Source: CBDAUN01 sp965200645
GTDB lineage: Bacteria > Pseudomonadota > Gammaproteobacteria > Arenicellales > JAJDZL01
Length of the DNA stretch: 64,000 nt
Assembly: GCA_965200645.1 (NCBI GenBank)
Contig: CBDAUN010000002.1
Coordinates: 310,001-374,000 of the forward strand
Direction of reading: 5' to 3'
The notes beneath the pieces were generated by a model. That model was not told the origin of the DNA. It saw only the letters and a list, made by a program, of their open reading frames with translations, and made no database searches. Positions 26,270 to 33,618 of the stretch are shown one piece after another. Numbering within the stretch: position 1 is the stretch's first letter; every line of letters begins with the position of its first letter. Both the position numbers and the translations under genes were made by a program.

Positions 26270-27342
26270 ATTCGATGATCATCATGGCGGGTGGGACCGG
26301 AGGACACGTCTATGTGGCACTCGCAGTTGCGAACGCGCTCAGACAAAAGGGGGTGTCCGTAATTTGGCTTGGAGTTAAGGGCGGTTTCGAAGATCAACTG
26401 GCGCAGAAAAATGGATTTGAATTCGATTCAATTTCAATGCGAAAAGTCTGGGGAATCAGTACTCTTCGCTGGTTGACTGCTCCAATTTGGACAATGATTT
26501 CAATGTTCCAGTCAATAGTAATCATTCTGCGGCGACGTCCGGATGCGATGCTTGGGGTTGGCGGATACGTAAGTGCACCGGCAGGACTGGCATGCTGGAT
26601 GATGAGACGCCCACTACTCATTCACGAGTCGAATGCCATTCCTGGTTTGGCAAATCGAATACTTGCTGCTCTTTCGAGTTATGTGCTGGTTGGATTTCCG
26701 GAAACCGAATTGAAGGGCAAGCCGATATTCGTCGGTAATCCTGTTAGAAAGGAAATAATCGAAGCCGCCAGCGACCGTTCAGAGTTCAACCCGGACCGTG
26801 AAGATCAACTGCGGTTGTTGATTATTGGCGGTAGTCAGGGTGCCAGAGCCTTAAATCAAAATGTCCCCAAAGCAGTTGCTCGGCTGGAGCAGAAGATTAG
26901 ACCAAAGGTGATGCACCAAACCGGTCGAGGTCAGCGCGCAACCGCTGCAACTGCATACAGTGAAAGTGGCGTAGAAGCAAATCTTGTTGAATACATTGAA
27001 GACATGGCGGAAGCCTACTGCTGGGCAGACATCGTAATATCCCGTGCAGGAGCCATGTCGGTAGCGGAACTGGCCGCGATGGGTATGCCATCAATTTTAG
27101 TGCCCTATCCCTACGCGGCAAAGGATCATCAGCGATTCAACGCAGAATACTTTGAAACTAGGAATTGTGCGTATCTGGTTGATGAACGTGACCCGTTTCC
27201 GACAAGGCTGGAAGAAAAGCTTCGAAGTTTTATAGAAAATCGTCAATTAATCAATACTATGTCTAAAAAAATCAAGCAGTTAGCTACGATTAATGCCACC
27301 GATATGATCGTAGAGCACTGCATGGAAGCAATCAAGTCTTGA
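26266..27342 (+). CDS. murG: UDP-GlcNAc:lipid I N-acetylglucosaminyltransferase
   Basis: MurG converts lipid I to lipid II at the inner face of the membrane. MIIMAGGTGGHVYVALAVA at the N-terminus, GVGGYVSAPAGLACWMMRRP, IHESNAIPGLANR, GGSQGARALN and SRAGAMSVAELAAMGMPSILVPYP are all diagnostic. The long upstream reading frame is not part of the gene. TTG at 26266 is preferred because GAGG lies 6 nt before it and it overlaps the ftsW stop (TTGA); the ATG at 26275 is the alternative. The next gene is murB, so murC, which normally follows, is missing. Confidence 0.95.
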   Translation: MNSMIIMAGGTGGHVYVALAVANALRQKGVSVIWLGVKGGFEDQLAQKNGFEFDSISMRKVWGISTLRWLTAPIWTMISMFQSIVIILRRRPDAMLGVGGYVSAPAGLACWMMRRPLLIHESNAIPGLANRILAALSSYVLVGFPETELKGKPIFVGNPVRKEIIEAASDRSEFNPDREDQLRLLIIGGSQGARALNQNVPKAVARLEQKIRPKVMHQTGRGQRATAATAYSESGVEANLVEYIEDMAEAYCWADIVISRAGAMSVAELAAMGMPSILVPYPYAAKDHQRFNAEYFETRNCAYLVDERDPFPTRLEEKLRSFIENRQLINTMSKKIKQLATINATDMIVEHCMEAIKS

Positions 27343-28274
27343 GTAAAGATGAGGTGCAAAATCAAGTGAATTTTTCCACAACTGGTTTGAAAGGCAGACT
27401 TCTTATTGACGAACCAATGAGCAGGCATACCAGTTGGCGGGCAGGTGGTCCGGCCAAGTGGTTTTACACGCCTGCTGGTCTCGATGATTTGGGCGAATTC
27501 TTAAAACGAATACCTCAGGAACTACCCATTGCCTGGTGCGGTCTAGGCAGCAACTTGCTGGTGCGGGATGGTGGGTTCAAGGGAGCGATAGTCAGTACCT
27601 TGAAGGGGCTCAGCAAACTGCAGTTGGCCGGTAAAACCGGTGTGTATGCACAAGCCGGAGTTCCCGGTGCAAAGGTAGCACGCTATGCGGCGGAAAGTTC
27701 GCTATGTGGCGCTGAATTCCTCGCTGGGATTCCCGGAACTGTAGGCGGTGCGCTGGCAATGAATGCGGGCTGTTTCGGCAGTGAAACCTGGGATATTGTC
27801 AGTTACGTCGACACCATTGACCGTAGCACTACACAAGTTCGCCAAACTGCTCTTGAAGTTGAATATGGATATCGGTATGTCAAAAAGTCTAAAGATGTTT
27901 GGTACACAGGTGCACGATTTGAACTAACGCCCTGCGATTCCACAACCGGTAAAAAATCAATTAAAAAATTGCTCAAAGAAAGAACGCGGACACAGCCAAT
28001 TCAAACGGCTAATGCAGGCTCAGTTTTTCGTAATCCACCCAATGACTATGCCGCTCGTCTTGTCGAGTCCGTGGGCCTGAAGAATTACAAGATTGGGAAT
28101 GCTCGAATCTCGCCAAAGCACGCAAACTTTATCGAAAACCGCAACAAAGCAACCGCCAAGGAAATCGAAGACTTGATCGACTTAACCATCAAACGGGTTA
28201 AAGCAACGCATGGCGTTCAACTTATTCCAGAAGTCAAGATCATTGGCACACCTTTAACGGCTAGCGTGGTTTGA
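27339..28274 (+). CDS. murB: UDP-N-acetylenolpyruvoylglucosamine reductase
   Basis: MurB is the flavoprotein that reduces UDP-GlcNAc-enolpyruvate to UDP-MurNAc. SRHTSWRAGGPAKWFY, WCGLGSNLLVRDGGFKG, AEFLAGIPGTVGGALAMNAG and GSVFRNPPNDYAARLVE are typical, as is the 311-residue (type II-like) length. The first start (TTG at 27339, overlapping the murG stop as TTGA) is listed; GTG at 27366, preceded by GAGG, is also possible. It is placed directly between murG and ftsQ. Confidence 0.94.
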   Translation: MSKDEVQNQVNFSTTGLKGRLLIDEPMSRHTSWRAGGPAKWFYTPAGLDDLGEFLKRIPQELPIAWCGLGSNLLVRDGGFKGAIVSTLKGLSKLQLAGKTGVYAQAGVPGAKVARYAAESSLCGAEFLAGIPGTVGGALAMNAGCFGSETWDIVSYVDTIDRSTTQVRQTALEVEYGYRYVKKSKDVWYTGARFELTPCDSTTGKKSIKKLLKERTRTQPIQTANAGSVFRNPPNDYAARLVESVGLKNYKIGNARISPKHANFIENRNKATAKEIEDLIDLTIKRVKATHGVQLIPEVKIIGTPLTASVV

Positions 28275-29104
28275 GTGTAGCTATGCAAAAAGACCAGAAC
28301 TATAAAGACCAAAGTCGCCGGAAGCGTACAGGGTTGATTGCAACTTTGCTGGCGGCAGTTGCGATTGTCGGATTTGCGGTGGATTTTCTGTATCAGCCGC
28401 ATCGGTTTCCGCTGGTCAGTATTGAAGTAAACGGAACACAAAACGTTCAGCCCAATCAAATTCGTCAAATGATCGCGGAATCCGTACCGCAAAACATCTT
28501 TCGGATTGATCTTGTCGCTGTCGCAGAGGCTGTGGAGGACGTGCCTTGGGTGGCGAATGCGACCGTACAGCGAAGATGGCCTCCGGGTACTTTGCACGTG
28601 AACGTCAACGAAAGAGTCATTAGTGCTCAATGGAGTGATGGACTTTGGATTGATGAACAAGGCATTCCAGTTGAGATTCCGGAGTTTAACAACACCGATC
28701 TTCCTAAATTTCATGGTTCCGCAAGTGCGGGCAAGGAAATGCTCACCAACTACCAATCCTGGCAACCGAGATTAGCCGAAGCAGGATTAGAGATTAGAAC
28801 ACTGACACGTTCGGACCGTGGCGGTTGGGAGGCGAGTATTGCCCGTGTTGGCAATGAGTCCTCAAAGACCGATGCCGACCACTCCGAAATTGAATCGCCT
28901 AAGCAACTCATTCAAGTTCGTCTCGGAAGCTCGAGCCCGAGCGAGAATGTTGAACGCTTTACGCACATATATCAGTCAGTAATTAACAGATACAGCGAGT
29001 CTGTTGAAAGCATTGACATGAGACATCCGGATGGACTGTCCGTTCGCTGGAAGGATCAGCGAATTCCCCGAAGACTTGAAAGCAAAAAGTACATTAATTC
29101 CTAG
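28271..29104 (+). CDS. ftsQ: Cell division protein FtsQ
   Basis: A bitopic division protein. The basic N-terminal cytoplasmic tail (QSRRKRTG) is followed by one membrane segment (about residues 23-40) and a periplasmic POTRA domain beginning with PLVSIEVNGTQNVQPNQI, then FRIDLVAVAEAVEDVPWVANATVQRRWPPGTLHVNVNE, the FtsQ signature with its VNERV continuation. The start is ambiguous between TTG at 28271 (overlapping the murB stop) and ATG at 28283. An insertion rich in Ser/Asp/Glu occurs around residues 195-215. Confidence 0.92.
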   Translation: MSVAMQKDQNYKDQSRRKRTGLIATLLAAVAIVGFAVDFLYQPHRFPLVSIEVNGTQNVQPNQIRQMIAESVPQNIFRIDLVAVAEAVEDVPWVANATVQRRWPPGTLHVNVNERVISAQWSDGLWIDEQGIPVEIPEFNNTDLPKFHGSASAGKEMLTNYQSWQPRLAEAGLEIRTLTRSDRGGWEASIARVGNESSKTDADHSEIESPKQLIQVRLGSSSPSENVERFTHIYQSVINRYSESVESIDMRHPDGLSVRWKDQRIPRRLESKKYINS

Positions 29105-29125
29105 CCTGCATGACCTAAGTGAGAA

Positions 29126-30439
29126 ATGAAAATGAAACCTAATGGTAATGAAATTCTAGTTGGACTAGATATGGGAACCTCAAAGATTCGCGTAGTAGTC
29201 TGTGAGGCATACCGTGATGGCACTATGAAAATCATTGGTGTTGGCCAAGCACCTTGCACTGGCATGGTTAAAGGTACAGTCTCAAACATCAACTTAACGG
29301 TTGATGCAATTAAAGCTGCTATGCATGACGCTGAGATGATGTCCGAATGCACGATTGATACTGTATCAATCGGAATAACCGGTGCGCATATCCGCAGCTA
29401 CAACGCCAACGGTGCTGTCGCAATACGTGACCGAGAGATCAAGTCCAGCGATATAGACCGGGTGATTGAAGCAGCAAGATCGGTTGCAATCTCAAATGAC
29501 GAAAAGATTCTTCATGTAATACCTCAGTCCTACACCATTGATGAGCAAGATGGTGTGCAAAATCCAATCGGCATGTGTGGGGCTAGGTTGGAAGCGAAGG
29601 TTCACGTAGTGACGGGAAACGTCAATGTGGTGCAGAATGTGATCAAGTGCGTTGAGCTTTGCAATTTGAAAATTGAATCCATGACCCTGGATCAAATCTC
29701 TTCAGCTGAATCAGTTTTAACTAATGACGAAAAGGATCTTGGTGTGTGCTTGGTCGATTTAGGTGAGGGAACAACTGACGTTGCGGTCTATCACGAAGGC
29801 GCCATTCGCCGATCTACAGTGATTCCCATCGCCGGGTATCAAACCACTCGAGACATTGCGATTACGCTCAAGACATCCACGAAATCTGCGGAAAAAGTCA
29901 AGCGACGCTATGGAAACGCTCACGTTAAATCAGTTGAGGAAAACGAATATATCGAAATTCCAGAAACAGAAGGCCGGCCGCTACGATCATTCACCCATCA
30001 GGACTTAGCCGAGGTGATTGAGCCGAGAATCGAAGAAATTCTGTTTCACATCAAATCGGATCTCGATCGTTTCGGGGTAATGGATTCAATCGGCTCGGGA
30101 TTTGTGTTTACGGGTGGAAGTGCCAAAATGAAGGGACTGCTAACTTTAGCCGAAGAAATTTTTGAGTCGCCGACAAGGATCGGCTTGCCCACCTACGCCT
30201 CAGCATTGAGCGACATTGTGCACCATCCCAGTTTTGCAACAGTCGTGGGAATATGCCAGTCTGGTCTGAAAAACCTGCCCAGTAGGCCGATTGAGATGGA
30301 GCAAAACTTTGAAGAGGAGTACGAACAGGAAGAAAGAACTGGATTGTCAAGAATCTTTGATTACGTCAAGAAGGTTGGCACTCATTCAGAAGACGACAAA
30401 TTGGAGTTTGAGGAAACCCGTGTCAGAAGTGGAACTTAG
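29126..30439 (+). CDS. ftsA: Cell division protein FtsA
   Basis: FtsA is an actin-like ATPase that tethers FtsZ to the membrane. VGLDMGTSKIRVVVCE, ITGAHIRSYNANGAVAIRD, VDLGEGTTDVAVYHEGAIRRS and VFTGGSAKMKGL are diagnostic nucleotide-binding and 1C-domain motifs. The membrane-targeting amphipathic helix (GLSRIFDYVKKV) is present, but about 20 mostly acidic residues follow it, whereas most FtsA proteins end at or just after the helix. The gene precedes ftsZ by 41 nt. Confidence 0.95.
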   Translation: MKMKPNGNEILVGLDMGTSKIRVVVCEAYRDGTMKIIGVGQAPCTGMVKGTVSNINLTVDAIKAAMHDAEMMSECTIDTVSIGITGAHIRSYNANGAVAIRDREIKSSDIDRVIEAARSVAISNDEKILHVIPQSYTIDEQDGVQNPIGMCGARLEAKVHVVTGNVNVVQNVIKCVELCNLKIESMTLDQISSAESVLTNDEKDLGVCLVDLGEGTTDVAVYHEGAIRRSTVIPIAGYQTTRDIAITLKTSTKSAEKVKRRYGNAHVKSVEENEYIEIPETEGRPLRSFTHQDLAEVIEPRIEEILFHIKSDLDRFGVMDSIGSGFVFTGGSAKMKGLLTLAEEIFESPTRIGLPTYASALSDIVHHPSFATVVGICQSGLKNLPSRPIEMEQNFEEEYEQEERTGLSRIFDYVKKVGTHSEDDKLEFEETRVRSGT

Positions 30440-30480
30440 CATAGAAATATTAAACTTGGTGTGAAGGAGGTACTACAAAA

Positions 30481-31605
30481 ATGAATAACATTTTGGAAAA
30501 TAAATTTGTGCTTACCCCTGTGGCGCAAATGCCACAGCAGGCAATTATCAAGGTTATCGGTGTTGGTGGCGGTGGTAGCAATACTGTCGACCAGATGGTT
30601 ACAGAGCAAATCGATGGCGTCGAATTTTTTGTGGCAAATACCGATCAACAGGCGCTTAACCGAAGCAAGGCATTTTCAAAGCTTGAGTTCGGAGCAGATC
30701 TTACGCGCGGGCTCGGAGCAGGAGCCGACCCTGAAATTGGTAAACGAGCCGCGTTGGAAGACAAGGAAATGTTTATACGAAGCTTGGAGGACGCGGACAT
30801 GGTGTTCATCACCGCCGGGATGGGAGGTGGAACGGGCACCGGCGCAGCCCCAGTCATATCCAATGCGATTAAGGAGGCAAATCAGGAAGTCCTAATCGTT
30901 GCAGTCGTGACAACTCCCTTTCTGTTCGAAGGGAAGCGCCGCATGGATTCCGCAAGGATGGGGTTAGAGGAACTCACACCGCAAGTTGATTCGCTGATCA
31001 CGATCCCGAATGAAAAACTTTTAGCGGAATGCGATAAGAATATTTCAATTAAAGAAGCCTATGCTAAGGTAAATAATGTGCTGTTGAACGCCGTCCAAGG
31101 AATTGCAGAACTGGTCCTGAAACCCGGACATATAAACGTGGACTTCGCTGACGTTAGAACGGTAATGTCTAAGGCAGGTTCGGCAATGATGGGAACCGGC
31201 AGCGCGTCTGGTGAGGACAGGGCAGTGAAGGCGACGCAAGCAGCAATTGCAAATCCACTATTGTCTGATGTCAACGTATCAAATGCACGTGGACTGCTGA
31301 TCAACATAACTGCAAGTTCCGATATGTCGCTCATGGAAATCAGCGAGATTGGTAACAGAATAGAACAAGTTGTATCAAGCGATGCTACGGTAATCGTGGG
31401 GCAGGTTTTTGATGATACTCTGGGTGACGAACTAAGAGTGACACTGGTTGCAACCGGCTTAGATGATTATGGTAGACATAGAGAGGCCGCGCACGATCCA
31501 AATGGTGAATTTTCGCAACAAAGCGAAATTTTCGGAAATTCTGAAGTCCCAGCAATTTTGCGCAGACGAGATAGTTCGCCTTTACCCGATTGGATGATTG
31601 AATAG
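30481..31605 (+). CDS. ftsZ: Cell division protein FtsZ
   Basis: The tubulin-like GTPase forming the Z ring. The tubulin signature GGGTGTGAAP spans residues 115-124 and the T7 loop NVDFADVRTVM is intact. A near-consensus ribosome binding site (AAGGAGGT) lies before the ATG, consistent with high expression. The linker is short. The C-terminal conserved peptide appears as VPAILRRR but is followed by about ten further residues (SSPLPDWMIE), which is unusual because in most species the peptide is very near the end. Confidence 0.97.
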   Translation: MNNILENKFVLTPVAQMPQQAIIKVIGVGGGGSNTVDQMVTEQIDGVEFFVANTDQQALNRSKAFSKLEFGADLTRGLGAGADPEIGKRAALEDKEMFIRSLEDADMVFITAGMGGGTGTGAAPVISNAIKEANQEVLIVAVVTTPFLFEGKRRMDSARMGLEELTPQVDSLITIPNEKLLAECDKNISIKEAYAKVNNVLLNAVQGIAELVLKPGHINVDFADVRTVMSKAGSAMMGTGSASGEDRAVKATQAAIANPLLSDVNVSNARGLLINITASSDMSLMEISEIGNRIEQVVSSDATVIVGQVFDDTLGDELRVTLVATGLDDYGRHREAAHDPNGEFSQQSEIFGNSEVPAILRRRDSSPLPDWMIE

Positions 31606-31953
31606 TTAGATAAAAAGATTCCTAAGTTAATCGATACCAATTTGTACAAGGGCCGAAATCGCGGGATGTTGCAATTATTCGGCATTATGTTACACAAGTA
31701 AAGGAAATCTTAGGAAATTGGTGAATACGACTACACTTTTGTAGTACAATGAATTGATTACCTTTTTTTGATTGTGTGTATGTAGCCAGAGCAATTTCTG
31801 ATTTAAGTGGAGCGTTGCACTTCATTTGATACTAGTATGCACTTTGGTTAACAGTATTTGGCAAGACAAAACTACAAACAAAATAAATCTGTACACTAAA
31901 ATACATCAAGATTTTGCGGTTTGTTGCTATGTATCAAAGCGAGCAGTGGAAAT
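31606..31953 (+). other. Intergenic region ftsZ-lpxC
   Basis: About 350 AT-rich nucleotides. An inverted repeat GCCGAA/TTCGGC with a 20-nt spacer lies around 31651-31682, too loose for a confident terminator. TTGGTG at 31718 and TACAAT at 31745 look promoter-like, but the spacing (21 nt) is too long to call. The region presumably ends the dcw transcript and starts the lpxC transcript. Confidence 0.4.
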
Positions 31954-32880
31954 ATGATTAGACAAAGAACATTGACAAATGTAATCAAGGGCACAGGTGT
32001 TGGGTTGCATACCGGTGAAAAGGTTTACCTGACTTTACGTCCTGCTCCTTTAAACACAGGGATTATATTTCGCAGAGTAGACCTTGACCCAATTGTAGAA
32101 ATTCCTGCCGTAGTGGATAATGTCACGGACACGCGACTTTCGACTACTTTGGAAGTGGCTGGAGTTAGAGTTTCCACAGTAGAGCATTTGATGTCGGTTT
32201 TCGCCGGACTGGGTGTTGACAATGCCTACGTTGATGTTTCTGGACCTGAAGTCCCCATCATGGATGGCAGTGCGGGTCCATTTGTATTCTTAATCCAATC
32301 CGCAGGCATTGAGTCGCAAAATGGCTCTAAAAAATTTATCCGAATCAAAAAGTCCGTAGAAGTCAAAGAAGGCGACAAATGGGCGAGATTTGACCCATAT
32401 GAAGGATTTAGGATTTCCTACAACATCGATTTTGACCATCCAGTGATTCGCGACTCCAACCAGGTATTGGTCGTTGATTTCGCGAATACTTCATTCGAAA
32501 AGGAAATCAGTCGTGCCCGAACATTTGGTTTTATGGCTGACCTTGAAGCCCTGCATGAAGCTGGTTATGCTAAAGGTGGCAGCCTTCTAAATGCCATTGT
32601 GATGGATGGTTACCACATCCTTAACGACGATGGCTTGCGTTATAACGATGAATTCGTTAAACATAAGATTCTTGATGCAATTGGCGACATTTTCCTATTG
32701 GGTCATCTGTTAATCGGTGAGTTTTCAGCATTTAAGTCTGGGCATCATTTGAACAATCTCCTTTTGAAGGAACTTAAGGCAGACGTTTCGGCTTGGGAAT
32801 TCGTATCTTACGACAGTTATATTGATATGCCCAAGACAATGATTCGGCCGTTGCCGTCATCTGCTGCTGCTTTCACCTAA
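31954..32880 (+). CDS. lpxC: UDP-3-O-acyl-N-acetylglucosamine deacetylase
   Basis: LpxC is the committed zinc enzyme of lipid A synthesis. The chosen ATG at 31954 gives MIRQRTLTNVIKGTGVGLHTG, matching the family start and a 308-residue length; an upstream TTG at 31921 would add 11 unrelated residues. Zinc ligands are visible in STVEHLMS and KHKILDAIGDIFLLG (histidine and aspartate), and FKSGHHLNN carries the catalytic histidine region. Position after ftsZ is canonical for Gammaproteobacteria and shows an outer membrane with lipopolysaccharide. Confidence 0.97.
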   Translation: MIRQRTLTNVIKGTGVGLHTGEKVYLTLRPAPLNTGIIFRRVDLDPIVEIPAVVDNVTDTRLSTTLEVAGVRVSTVEHLMSVFAGLGVDNAYVDVSGPEVPIMDGSAGPFVFLIQSAGIESQNGSKKFIRIKKSVEVKEGDKWARFDPYEGFRISYNIDFDHPVIRDSNQVLVVDFANTSFEKEISRARTFGFMADLEALHEAGYAKGGSLLNAIVMDGYHILNDDGLRYNDEFVKHKILDAIGDIFLLGHLLIGEFSAFKSGHHLNNLLLKELKADVSAWEFVSYDSYIDMPKTMIRPLPSSAAAFT

Positions 32881-32939
32881 TTGAGTAGTTTGCGCCGGAA
32901 TTCAGGAAAATTCTACTTCGCGCAAATTGATCTGGAGTG

Positions 32940-33374
32940 CTACTCGGTACGGGTAAGTCGGCCTAGTTTCTGATAAGCCACTTTCAAGTTCAGAGAGTTG
33001 GCTGTAGCCGCACACTTATCAAACAGTTCTTTCATTTCTGAAGTGACGGGTCTATGTCGTTGCAATTCCGGTTTTCTGACTGGTTGAGTTTGGCTTTCCT
33101 TTGTTCGTACCATTACTCGAATTGAAAGACTGGATAATTGATGGTAGCCAAGGGCCTGCATTCCCTTCACAATCGTTGGTTGCCGGTGAAGTAGTTGGTG
33201 CGCCCATGTGGGAGAATCGACCGCGACCTCTAAAATTGCACTTCGGACCTTCAACGAAGTGGTGTGCTCAAATATTGAATCACCGACAACTTCAGCCCAG
33301 TCGGCGTAGATTGGTAACACTGCAGGCGGTTGCAGATCAATCTCTGCAACAATGGATGAAACTTTGGTAAGCAT
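32940..33374 (-). CDS. dciA: DUF721/DciA-like protein, probable replicative helicase loader
   Basis: A 144-residue protein with the DUF721 pattern: YADWAEVVGDSIFEHTTSLKVRSAILEVAVDSPTWAHQLLHRQPTI, where the W..VVG..I..H and V.V.S..WA..L positions are conserved. DciA loads the DnaB helicase in bacteria without DnaC. In many Gammaproteobacteria it lies between lpxC and secA, facing the opposite way, exactly as here. Family membership is firm; helicase loading is from studied homologues. Confidence 0.85.
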   Translation of the reverse strand: MLTKVSSIVAEIDLQPPAVLPIYADWAEVVGDSIFEHTTSLKVRSAILEVAVDSPTWAHQLLHRQPTIVKGMQALGYHQLSSLSIRVMVRTKESQTQPVRKPELQRHRPVTSEMKELFDKCAATANSLNLKVAYQKLGRLTRTE

Positions 33375-33618
33375 GGCAATAAAGTTACATGAAGGGCAAA
33401 CTAATTCCTAACTGTCATTAAAATAGGAATCGACTGCTAAACTGGGCTTGATTATATGAATTTAGGCACTATCTTCCTTACTAATCGGCCAAAATTGAAG
33501 TTTCACTAGTACAATTGCTCCAGCAAATATCTACAGTCGATTTCACCTCGAAGGTGTTTCTTTACGAGTCCGTGAACAGATGGCAAGCCACTCCAACTAA
33601 AACAGATAGAAAGCTATT

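Noticed and set aside
31718..31750. TTGGTG...TACAAT as the lpxC promoter
   Set aside because: The 21-nt spacer is too long for a sigma-70 promoter.
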